The notes under the pieces were generated by a model, which ran no database searches, had not been told where the DNA came from, and saw only the letters and a list, made by a program, of their open reading frames with translations. Below are positions 26,147 through 33,988 of a stretch of DNA of 64,000 bases, in pieces. This DNA comes from an uncultured Desulfovibrio sp. (lineage in GTDB: Bacteria > Desulfobacterota > Desulfovibrionia > Desulfovibrionales > Desulfovibrionaceae), in NCBI RefSeq assembly GCF_944324525.1, contig NZ_CALUWS010000008.1, positions 1 to 64,000 of the forward strand, given 5' to 3'. The position numbers were made by a program, and so were the translations under genes. The stretch's first letter is position 1, and the number at the start of each line of letters is the position of its first letter.

Positions 26147-26887
26147 ATGAAAAAGACCCCGTTGCATACGCTTGATGAGGCTGTGGCCAAGCGGCTGGAA
26201 ATGGCGCTGGACTACCATTTTGCGAATCGTTCCCTCTTGGCGTTGGCCCTGACGCACAGCTCATGGGCTAACGAGGGGGGATCGCAGCACCGGCATAATG
26301 AGCGTCTGGAGTTCCTGGGTGATGCCGTCCTTGAGCTGGCCGTTTCCAAGGAACTCTTCGAGCGCTTCACACAGCTGCGTGAGGGGGAATTGACGCGTTT
26401 GCGTTCGCAGCTTGTGAGCACCCCGAGCCTGGCCCGGCTGGCGAGGAGTCTGGATCTGGGGAGTGCACTTCTTATGGGTCGCGGAGAAGAACGGCAGGGG
26501 GGGAGAGATCGTGATGCCGTACTGAGTGACGCCTTTGAGGCTGTGCTGGCGGCCATTTATGAAGATGGCGGCTTTGCGGCGGCCCATGCGTGCGTCTGCA
26601 GATTGTTTTCTCCACTCTGGCCGAAGCAGGAAGAGTTTTCCCCCCGGCACAAGGACTTCAAGACACTCCTTCAGGAAATCATGCAGCAACGTTACAGGGA
26701 TCGTCCCCTTTATCGCCTGACTGCCAGCCACGGACCGGAACACGCCAAGGTGTTCGAGGTGGTGGTAAGCCTGCCGGACGGCAGAGAATATGCTGCCTGC
26801 GGCACGAGCTGCAAAAAGGCCGAACAGGAGGCCGCACGTCTGGCTCTGGAGGCGGAGCAAGCTCTGCCGCAGGCGACGGCCCGGTAA
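26147..26887 (+). CDS. rnc: ribonuclease III
   Basis: RNase III cuts double-stranded RNA, for example in rRNA processing. The 246-residue protein has the signature HNERLEFLGDAVLELAVS, the second catalytic segment DAVLSDAFEAVLAAIYEDGG, and a C-terminal dsRNA-binding domain (DFKTLLQEIMQQRY, ending SCKKAEQEAARLAL). The ATG at 26147 is chosen because the protein then begins just before the domain; the frame is open upstream but unsupported. The gene is monocistronic between a divergent Sm-like gene and a convergent flagellin. Confidence 0.95.
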   Translation: MKKTPLHTLDEAVAKRLEMALDYHFANRSLLALALTHSSWANEGGSQHRHNERLEFLGDAVLELAVSKELFERFTQLREGELTRLRSQLVSTPSLARLARSLDLGSALLMGRGEERQGGRDRDAVLSDAFEAVLAAIYEDGGFAAAHACVCRLFSPLWPKQEEFSPRHKDFKTLLQEIMQQRYRDRPLYRLTASHGPEHAKVFEVVVSLPDGREYAACGTSCKKAEQEAARLALEAEQALPQATAR

Positions 26888-26972
26888 ACATCAATCCTCT
26901 TGTCATGTCGCCGTCCATGCACGGCACGGAACGCTTGCGACCTTTGGTCCGCGGCATACCGTTTTCTGTTCC

Positions 26973-26999
26973 GGTCCGGGGGGACAACCCCCCCGGACC
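26973..26999. terminator. hairpin between convergent rnc and flagellin
   Basis: GGTCCGGGGGG / CCCCCCGGACC, 11-bp perfect stem with a 5-base loop, placed between two convergent genes. T-tracts are poor on both sides, so it may act with Rho or as an mRNA 3'-end protector. Confidence 0.5.
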
Positions 27000-27037
27000 T
27001 CCCGTCTTTGGTCTGCCACAGCCTATGTAGAGATGGC

Positions 27038-27991
27038 TTAGCCGCCGATAAGCTGCAGAGCCATCTGAGGCAGCGAGTTGGCCTGGCCGAGCATGGCCAC
27101 GGCGCTCTGCGTAAGGATCTGCTGGCGCGTGAATTCGGTCATTTCCGTGGCGACGTCCACGTCGCGGATGCGCGATTCAGAGGCCTGCAGGTTTTCAGCC
27201 TGGATGTTCAGGTTGGAAATGGTGTTTTCAAGGCGATTCTGCATGGCGCCAAGGTGCGCGCGAATCTTGTCCTTGGAGATGATGGCCTGGTTCAGGGCGT
27301 TCAGCGCCCTCTGAGCGGCTTCCTGGGTGGACACGGTGCCGCCGTCGCGCAGCTGCCTCGTACCATTCTGGTCGATATAGTAGGCCTGGTTGCCGATACC
27401 GAGAGCGGAAGCGGTGGAGTCGCCGATGACGATGTAGTAGTAGTCTTCCGCCGAGTCGTTCGAGGTACCGAAGTGGACCTTCAGAGCACCGATGCTGGTC
27501 AGGCCGTCGGGGCTGGTCCGGCCGCTACCATCATGGATCTTGCCGTCGGCGCGGTCAAGAGCGGACAGGGTGCCGTCCAGCAGCTTGATGCCGTTGAAGT
27601 CCGTGGAGTTGGCGATACGGGTGATTTCCGAAGCCATCTGCTGATATTCGGATTCGATCATGAGGCGCTGGGTGGAGTCATAGGTACCGGTAGCGGCCTG
27701 TTCCGCCAGTTCCTTCATGCGGATGATCTTTTCGTCGATGATGCCCAGGGAGCCGTCGGCAACCTGAATCAGAGAGATAGCGTCGTTGGCATTGCGGGAG
27801 CCCTGTTGCAGGGTTGCAATATCGGCGCGCTGAAGTTCGCTGACAGCCAGACCGGCAGCATCGTCGGCCGCGCTGTTGATGCGGAGACCGGAAGAAAGAC
27901 GCTGCGTCGAGGTAGACAGATTGCCGTAATGGGCATTCAGGTTCCTCGAAACGTTCATAGCCATCATGTTGTGATTAACGACCAAAGACAT
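27038..27991 (-). CDS. flagellin
   Basis: Filament subunit of the flagellum, 317 residues, exported by the flagellar type III system. N-terminal D0/D1: MSLVVNHNMMAMNVSRNL, SGLRINSAADDAAGLAVSE, GSRNANDAISLIQVADGSLG; C-terminal D1/D0: STQEAAQRALNALNQAI, LENTISNLNIQAENLQASESRIRDVDVATEM and ALQLIGG at the end. The central part is short and contains YYIDQNGTRQ at the point where the other flagellin holds its repeats. A TAGGAGGTG site precedes the ATG, and a sigma-54 promoter lies 46-63 bases upstream. Confidence 0.97.
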   Translation of the reverse strand: MSLVVNHNMMAMNVSRNLNAHYGNLSTSTQRLSSGLRINSAADDAAGLAVSELQRADIATLQQGSRNANDAISLIQVADGSLGIIDEKIIRMKELAEQAATGTYDSTQRLMIESEYQQMASEITRIANSTDFNGIKLLDGTLSALDRADGKIHDGSGRTSPDGLTSIGALKVHFGTSNDSAEDYYYIVIGDSTASALGIGNQAYYIDQNGTRQLRDGGTVSTQEAAQRALNALNQAIISKDKIRAHLGAMQNRLENTISNLNIQAENLQASESRIRDVDVATEMTEFTRQQILTQSAVAMLGQANSLPQMALQLIGG

Positions 27992-28036
27992 GGGACACCT
28001 CCTACGGTGGTTATTAGTTAAGCTGTGCCCTCTTTA

Positions 28037-28054
28037 ATGCAGTTCGCGTGCCAA
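28037..28054 (-). promoter_or_regulatory. sigma-54 promoter of the flagellin gene
   Basis: Minus-strand TTGGCACGCGAACTGCAT: GG (-24) and GC (-12) are separated by exactly 10 bases, with TGGCAC and TGCA matching the RpoN consensus well. The distance to the flagellin ATG at 27991 is right for a short leader. Confidence 0.7.
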
Positions 28055-28374
28055 ACTTTAAAAATATTGTTATTTCAAATGGTTAAAAATTCACTTTTAC
28101 AAGTGGAAATTTTTTCCGCGCAAATTTGCCCATTTTTTCGGGGAGAAAACGGCAAAAGCTGCCCGCAGGGAGGGGGGCCGCGGCTGTTTTTGAGGCGCGT
28201 TGCCTTTTTCTGCCTGCGGACGGCGAGCGTTGTCTGCTGGTGAGTGCTTTTTGCTGTCTGGCGGGGATTGGGGCCGCAGCCCGGCGGCATGTCGCTCCTG
28301 AAGGGTAGGGGAGGCCTCCTGTTCCCTGTCGCTCTTCTTCCCGCGGACTTAGGCTCAGGACTCATTACTCTTTT

Positions 28375-28456
28375 GTGAGGGGGAAGAAACCCCTTTTGCT
28401 CGCGGCAAAAAGGGGTTTCTTCCCCCTCACACTCCCCCATCTTCCCCAAAACCCGC
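28375..28456 (-). repeat. dispersed repeat family B, copy 4 (reverse) with 23-bp hairpin
   Basis: Arms GTGAGGGGGAAGAAACCCC and its exact complement (28375-28430, 23 consecutive pairs plus two more beyond a one-base bulge) surround TCGCG. Read on the minus strand the flank GGTTTTGGGGAAGATGGGG matches the GTTGGGGAAGGGATGGGG flank of copies 1-3, which identifies the family. Confidence 0.6.
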
Positions 28457-28576
28457 TACTTGGGTAAAAGTAATTGGAAACAAAAAACCTCAGATTATAA
28501 AAATAAGTATTTATTTTACAACAAGTTATAAAAATATCTCAGTCAGAACATATTGCCTGATAATGAGTCCTGACCT

Positions 28577-28724
28577 TAGATCTTTTCCCATTTGAACCGC
28601 TTTGCGCTCCAAACCATGCGGCCTCTCGTTTCGCGGAAAGAAACGCGGTTTTTCCGCCCACATTGGGCCGGGGGGCGCTGTGCCGCCACCTCGCGTTCCC
28701 CCTTTTTCCCGGCAAAACGTTCTA
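28577..28724 (+). repeat. dispersed repeat family A, copy 7
   Basis: TAGATCTTTTCCCA, then GAACCGC / GCGCTCC, CATGCGGCCTCTCGTTTCGCGG, GAAACGCGGTTTTTCCGC, GGGGGGCGCTG and closing GGCAAAACGTTCTA. Diverged from copy 2 mainly in palindrome 1. Confidence 0.7.
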
Positions 28725-29162
28725 GGCCGCCGCAGGAGGAAAAAGCGTCCTACCGGCCGAACAGGTCTGGGCCGCTGGTTTGGGTACTGGAGAGGGCCGA
28801 AACCGGGCGTATCCGGCAAATACGGCAAAAGCGGGCGGAAAGGGCCAAAGCGGCCGCGTACAGGAAGATCCGGGCAACGGGTCGGAAAAATCTCTCGCAA
28901 GGCGTGGAGGGGCGGCATGCCGTACAAACTGTCCTGTCGCGGAAATGGGGAAAGAGGAAAAACGTGCCGGAGCGCATCAGGGCAGGGCATGCCGTCCGTC
29001 ACTGGCGGCTTTTCCCGGGCATCTCCGCCTGCTGGCTCCATCTGCAGACCGGCATGTCTGCATCCTTGGCGTCATTATCAGCGCAGGCCCGACCGGCGGA
29101 AATTTTTTTGTCTGCCGCAAGGCGGCACAGGCCCGGCGGGGAAGGAAAATTTTTTCCCTGTC

Positions 29163-29309
29163 CGAGCATTTTCCATTGGAACCGCTTTGCATGTTAAACC
29201 ATATGGCCTGACGTTTAGCGAAAAAAACGCGGTGTTACGCTCACTTTCGGCCGGACGGCGTTGTGCTGCCGCCTCACGTTCTGCCTTTTTCAAAGGGAAA
29301 GCGCTCTAT
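29163..29309 (+). repeat. dispersed repeat family A, copy 8
   Basis: CGAGCATTTTCCATTGG, CATATGGCCTGACGTTTAGCG, GGTGTTACGCTCAC in place of the usual second palindrome arm, and CTTTTTCAAAGGGAAAGC closing with GCTCTA. The most diverged full-length copy seen. Confidence 0.65.
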
Positions 29310-30332
29310 CCGGCGTACCGTGCGTACATTGATTTTTCCGCGAAACTACAGCCACATGCGCCGAGAAGGGCATAGACGGCAAGGGGCTTTTTTCGTCTGT
29401 ATCCGCAGGCATCCCGCTTCCGTCTGGATATTTTTTCCTTCTTCAGGAAAGCGTGCGCTGCCAGCGGGATATTTTTTATCTTTTCCGGCGGGCATTGCGG
29501 GATGGATATATTTTCCCTCCCCGGGGCGCGGCAGATTCTTCTGCCGGGGATCGTCGCCGGGCGGGCACGTTTTCCCGATCTCCCGCGGCAAGAGCGGCTT
29601 CCTTTGCCATGTCGTCGCGTTATCTCGTGCATAGTCAGGCCGTTTGCCCGAACAGGGGCGTACGCATGCTGTCTGCCCAAGGTTGTCTTTTTTGCCGGGC
29701 AGGAGACCGAAGAAAAGTGCTGGAAGAAGTCGCTTCGGCAGGCATGGAGCTATTTTTTTCCTGCAAGAAAAAGCAGGGAAATGTCTGCTGGGCTGCAAAC
29801 AGGCTGCGGCAGTCAGCCCTGCGCAGCTCTTTTTACCTTTTGCCGGGTATACGGCTTTCCCTGCAGGGTGAGGCGTCACGCCACGCGCGTTGTTCCTCAG
29901 TAAGGGAAACGGGGGAATTTTCCGCCTTTGCGGCGTTGAGATGACGGAGACGATCCCTGCGTGTCCTCCGTGCGACGGAGCGCGGTGGAGGCCCGGCGGG
30001 TACGCTGGTGGGGCGCGCATGCCACCCAGGCGCAGCTGAAGGGAGGGGCTTCCCCTGTGCGGATGGAAAGGGAGGGCGGCATACGGGACAGATGCCCGGC
30101 AGGCCTGGAAAGGCGGGAAAGGGGAGGAGGACGTCGGCCACTGCGGCAAATGGCTTGCCTTGCCGCTCTATGCCGCAGCCTGAACAAGGCAGGCAGGACA
30201 GAGCAGGGGAGCTTGCTCCTTCGGAGGTGCCGAAGGGAGATCCATGCCAGAACGCTGGGGGGAAGCCTCGAACTGCGGAAAACAGGACAGCCACAGCAAG
30301 CCCGTCGGTACAGACAGGGCTTGGTGGCCGCA

Positions 30333-30371
30333 TAAAACGTAAAGGGCGTCGACCCCAATGGCCAACGCCCT
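30333..30371 (-). terminator. intrinsic terminator of the fliK-flgD-flgE operon
   Basis: Minus-strand GGGCGT / ACGCCC with an inner partly paired loop, then TTTACGTTTT. It lies about 100 bases past the flgE stop. A second, more G/C-rich hairpin (GGGCGGG / CCCGCCC) sits nearer, at about 30425-30453. Confidence 0.5.
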
Positions 30372-30467
30372 GCACGGAGGAAACGGATTCTCTGCGAGAA
30401 GTCGTGGAGAAAGCCTCTGAAGCGGGCGGGGAGCCCGTAAGCTCGCCCGCCCGATGCTTATCTGTTG

Positions 30468-33020
30468 TTACCGCTTCATGTTGATGACGGTTTCCAGCAT
30501 GGTGTCGGTGGTGGTGACGCCCTTGGAGTTGGCCTGGAAGCCGCGCTGGGTGGCGATCATCTGCACGAATTCGGTGGTCATGTCCACGTTGGACTGCTCG
30601 ATGTTGTAGCCGAGCACGTTACCGAAGCCGTTGTCGCCGGCCACGCCGAGCATGGGATTACCGGATTCCATGGTGGCGGAGTAGAGGTTGCCGCCTTCCC
30701 GGTACAGACCCTGATAGTTCTCGAAGTCGTAGATGCAGAGCTGCCACATGGGCAGGGTCACGCCGTTGTTGTAGGTCACATAGAGCACGCCGTTGGTGTC
30801 GAACTCCATGTTGGTCATGCGCCCGGAACCGTAGCCGTTCTGTTCGGTCTGGTTCACATAGGTATCCTTGTTGGCCACGATGGCGTTGTCCTGGCGTTCC
30901 GCGGCCGTCATGGTGGCGGCGTTGCTGTTCACGTTGACCGTGGCGTACCAGGTGCCGTCGGGCTTCTGCTCCAGGCCGGTCATGAGGCTGGCCAGGCTGT
31001 TGGTGTCGTTGGCACGCGCAGGCTCCAGGAAAGTGTCGGGCTTGGTGGTGAAGTTATCCGCGTTGTTGATACCGCCTGCGTATTCGTACACGCTCTTGGC
31101 GTTGTCGCTGGAGAAACTGGTGACATTGGGCGTGCTCAGGCCCTGCGCCAAATCCTGCCGATCACCGGCGGCGTCGATGTAGTAATAGCCCTGGGCATCG
31201 TGCAGCACGGCCCGGTTGGTATTGCCTGCGCCGTCGTCATAGATGCCGTAGACGAGGTCGCCCGTATTGGCGCCGCCGTACGTCGTATTGTCATCAGGCG
31301 AGACCGTATAAAAGCCGTTGCCGTCCTTGTTCAGATAGAGTTCGCCAGCAGCGATCTGGTTGGGGGCAGTGCCAATGGGGCCGGTATTGGTGTATTGGTA
31401 CTTCGTGTCATTGGGATCGCCCACGACATAGAACTTGCTGCCTTCAGCGAAGATTTCCTCAGCGGTACCGTCTATGGTCGCCTGACCGTACACCTTGTCG
31501 CCAGTGGCGTTGTAGGTGTAGTAGCCCATGTTGTCGCCATAGATGGGGTCACCACCAGCGTCAAATCCAAACACCTTGTCGCCGGGATGCTGTCCACCAG
31601 CAGGCTCATAGTAGTAATAACCCAGCGGGGAGTCGGTCTCCAAAGATACCTGCTGACCGTTGACCGTGGTGTAGGGCTTGCCGGTGGCGGGATCGATCCG
31701 CACGGAGTTGGCTTCCGCGTTATCCCAGGCGGGCTGGGCGACCTGCTTGAGGCCCATGTTCAGCTCGATGATGTACTCCTCGGCCTGGCTGAAGGGGGTG
31801 CTGCCGGCGGCCGTGGTCATGGTCTCGCTCACGCTGTTGGCCAGCGGCTGGCCGGTGAAGTTGGCCGTAAAGGTCGGGTAGCCGTTGTTGGAAATCTTGG
31901 TGGGCTGCCACGAGGTCTTGAGGTCGGGGTTCAGGCTGACCTGATCGTTGGCGGGCGGGTTTGCCGTCGCGCCGAAGGTGTAGGCCGTCTGGTCGATGAG
32001 ATTGCCCGCGGAGTCGAAGATCAGGATGCCGCTGGCCAGCACGCCGGCATTCTTGCAGGTCTGACCGGTGGTCGGATCGTTATAGAAGCGGGTGGGTTCC
32101 TTGGCCCAAGATTCGGTGGCGGCGTCATAGCCTTCACCGCCGTAGGAGCGCATGTCTTCAGACGGGGGAATGGTGACGAGGTATTCGTACACCTTGCAGC
32201 CGGCGGGCAGGCCTTCCAGCGAGTAGCCGATGCTGCCGTCGCTGTTGTTGCGCTCCAGCGCCACGGCGTCGTAGTAGATGGTGAGGTCGTGCGTGCTGCC
32301 GCCTTCGTCGTAGACGCTCATGGTCGAGGACTGGGCATAGGCGGAACGGGCCAGCGGCGGTTCGGCATTGGCGTTCCAGCTGTCGAACAGGGCGGTCAGC
32401 GGGCTGGTCATGGACGTGCTCTTGTCCTGATCGCTGATGTCGTTGAGCAGGCCGGTGCCGTTGGTGGAAACGTTGGTGGTGCGCTGGGCGTTGATGTTCC
32501 AGCTTTCAAAGAGCACGTCCTGCGGGGAACCGCCGCCCACATAGGCGGATTCCACGGTGCTGGTGTCGCCCATGCCGGTCACGCCGTTGTTGAAGGTCAG
32601 GCGGATGGAGTTGTCCACGGGGCGGCCCTGCACCACATAGCCCTGCGGGTTCACGAACTGGCCCTTTTCATTGAAATAGAAGTCGCCGGCGCGGGAATAG
32701 CTGATGGACTTGGAGTTGGGGTCGCGCACGCCGAAGAAACCCTTGCCGTCGATGGCGAGGTCGGAGAAGCTGTTGGTGGACTCAAAGGAGCCCTGCGAGA
32801 AGTCGCCGAGCAGGGCGTACACGCTGGCGCCCGCGCCCATCTGCACGGAACCGCTGGCGCTGGAGCCGCTGGTGTACAGATAGTCGTTGAAGTCCATGCG
32901 CTGACCCTTGAAGCCGATGGTGGAAACGTTGGCAATGTTGTTGCCGACGACCTGCATCTTCTTGCTGTGGGAAAGCAAACCTGAAACACTTGTCCACATG
33001 CTCGCAGAAAGACCGCTCAT
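30468..33020 (-). CDS. flgE: flagellar hook protein FlgE with tyrosine-rich insert
   Basis: FlgE forms the hook joining the flagellar basal body to the filament. At 850 residues it is much longer than most. The N-terminal rod/hook motif is intact (MSGLSASMWTSVSGLLSHS, VVGNNIANVSTIGFKGQRMD), as is the C-terminal VDMTTEFVQMIATQRGFQAN ending VINMKR. Residues about 465-626 hold an insert of short repeats with YY or FY anchors and Gly-Asp turns (GYYYYEPAGG, MGYYTYNATGDKVYG, GNGFYTVSPDD, AQGYYYIDAAGD). An ACGGAGGAAAATC site precedes the ATG. Third gene after fliK and flgD. Confidence 0.95.
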   Translation of the reverse strand: MSGLSASMWTSVSGLLSHSKKMQVVGNNIANVSTIGFKGQRMDFNDYLYTSGSSASGSVQMGAGASVYALLGDFSQGSFESTNSFSDLAIDGKGFFGVRDPNSKSISYSRAGDFYFNEKGQFVNPQGYVVQGRPVDNSIRLTFNNGVTGMGDTSTVESAYVGGGSPQDVLFESWNINAQRTTNVSTNGTGLLNDISDQDKSTSMTSPLTALFDSWNANAEPPLARSAYAQSSTMSVYDEGGSTHDLTIYYDAVALERNNSDGSIGYSLEGLPAGCKVYEYLVTIPPSEDMRSYGGEGYDAATESWAKEPTRFYNDPTTGQTCKNAGVLASGILIFDSAGNLIDQTAYTFGATANPPANDQVSLNPDLKTSWQPTKISNNGYPTFTANFTGQPLANSVSETMTTAAGSTPFSQAEEYIIELNMGLKQVAQPAWDNAEANSVRIDPATGKPYTTVNGQQVSLETDSPLGYYYYEPAGGQHPGDKVFGFDAGGDPIYGDNMGYYTYNATGDKVYGQATIDGTAEEIFAEGSKFYVVGDPNDTKYQYTNTGPIGTAPNQIAAGELYLNKDGNGFYTVSPDDNTTYGGANTGDLVYGIYDDGAGNTNRAVLHDAQGYYYIDAAGDRQDLAQGLSTPNVTSFSSDNAKSVYEYAGGINNADNFTTKPDTFLEPARANDTNSLASLMTGLEQKPDGTWYATVNVNSNAATMTAAERQDNAIVANKDTYVNQTEQNGYGSGRMTNMEFDTNGVLYVTYNNGVTLPMWQLCIYDFENYQGLYREGGNLYSATMESGNPMLGVAGDNGFGNVLGYNIEQSNVDMTTEFVQMIATQRGFQANSKGVTTTDTMLETVINMKR

Positions 33021-33092
33021 GATTTTCCTCCGTAAATAAACTTCTGCGGTTATATTGTTCAGGCGGCCGTGCACCGCCTCTGAATAACAGGG

Positions 33093-33965
33093 TTAAACTC
33101 TCTGGGTTTCCGTACCGTCGCCGGCGCCTTCACCATCGCCGCCGTCGCCGCCTTCACTCCCATCGCCGCCGTCACCGCCGTCACCGCCATCGCCCTCGTC
33201 ATCCCCGCCGGGAACCGTGGAGATCTCGGGATCGGATTCGGAGACCTGTTCCACGTCGCCCAGGGACATGTACTGGCCACCTTGCAGGCGGAGCATGATT
33301 TCCGTGCCGTTGCGGAGCACGTCCGTCACGCGGTCGGCCACCAGCTGGGTTCCTACCAGTACGGGGTTGCCCGCACCGTCTTCGCCGGAAACCGTGATCT
33401 TGTAGGTGCCGTCCGCCGCCGGTTCGCCCTTGGAATTCAAACCGTTCCAGGCGAACTTGTAGACGGCCAGCGTTCCGTCGCTGTTGTACTGCGACATGCC
33501 GCCCAGGTTCTCGGTGTAAACAAGCTGGTTGTTGTTGTCGAAGACCTGGATGGTGGCCTTGGAAACGTCGCCGTTGAAGGTGTAGTAGTACGGCGTAATG
33601 GTGGAAGTGGTGGTCACCTGTCCATCTTCGCCCGTCACCGACGAACTCGTCTTACCGATGACGTTGCCCGTCGTAGTCACATACTTACCGATGTAGCTGG
33701 TAGCATTGAACATGGACTGGTTGTTGACGGCATCAGTAATGCCCTGCATGGATTCGTTCAGGTTCATCATCTGTTCGAGGCTCGAGAACTGGGCCATCTG
33801 CGAGATGAATTCCTTGTCGTCCATGGGGTTCAGCGGGTCCTGATACTGGAACTGGGTGACCAGCAGCAGCAGGAAGGCTTCCTTGTCCAGGTTGCTCCCG
33901 CTCGTATTGTTAGCCAGAGCCTGATTGAACTCGTTATTGACTTGACCGATGGAATTGACAGGCAT
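33093..33965 (-). CDS. flgD: flagellar hook capping protein FlgD with Gly/Asp-rich tail
   Basis: FlgD caps the growing hook and is needed for FlgE polymerisation. Residues 1-100 carry the family core (LDKEAFLLLLVTQFQYQDPLNPMDDKEFISQMAQFSSLEQM); the middle has the Fn3/FLG-like domain with FAWNGLNSKGEPAADGTYKITVSG. The last 38 residues or so, from PGGDDEGDGG, are almost entirely Gly, Asp, Glu and Ser, a tail I would not expect in this family. The coding DNA of the tail is a run of GGC/GAC-type codons (33130-33210) prone to slippage. It follows fliK by 23 bases. Confidence 0.94.
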   Translation of the reverse strand: MPVNSIGQVNNEFNQALANNTSGSNLDKEAFLLLLVTQFQYQDPLNPMDDKEFISQMAQFSSLEQMMNLNESMQGITDAVNNQSMFNATSYIGKYVTTTGNVIGKTSSSVTGEDGQVTTTSTITPYYYTFNGDVSKATIQVFDNNNQLVYTENLGGMSQYNSDGTLAVYKFAWNGLNSKGEPAADGTYKITVSGEDGAGNPVLVGTQLVADRVTDVLRNGTEIMLRLQGGQYMSLGDVEQVSESDPEISTVPGGDDEGDGGDGGDGGDGSEGGDGGDGEGAGDGTETQRV

Positions 33966-33988
33966 TGTTCACTCCGTGCCGGCAATCC

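Larger units (their letters stand above)
28060..30330. other. gene-poor 2.3-kb stretch
   Basis: Between the flagellin and flgE no gene is convincing. The first 150 bases are A+T-rich; then come a long perfect hairpin of family B, two family A copies, and about 1 kb (29310-30330) that is T-rich in runs (GGATATTTTTTCC, GGGATATTTTTTATC, GGATATATTTTCCC within about 120 bases) and then G-rich. Frames open there give proline/arginine-rich translations without similarity. It may be decayed DNA or hold an unrecognised RNA. Confidence 0.5.

Noticed and set aside
28602..29375. 257-codon plus-strand frame
   Set aside because: It runs through two family A repeats; its residues are translations of those elements.
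29346..30375. Protein-coding genes in the 29-30 kb gap (for example a 267-codon minus frame)
   Set aside because: Pro/Arg/Ser-rich translations, no similarity, no plausible ribosome sites, overlapping frames on both strands.
30465..32984. Plus-strand frame of 839 codons opposite flgE
   Set aside because: Val/Gly/His-rich shadow of a highly biased gene; flgE motifs and ribosome site are on the minus strand.
33020..33092. Separate promoter for flgE
   Set aside because: The 72-base flgD-flgE gap has no recognisable sigma-54, sigma-28 or sigma-70 site; operon transcription from fliK is simpler.
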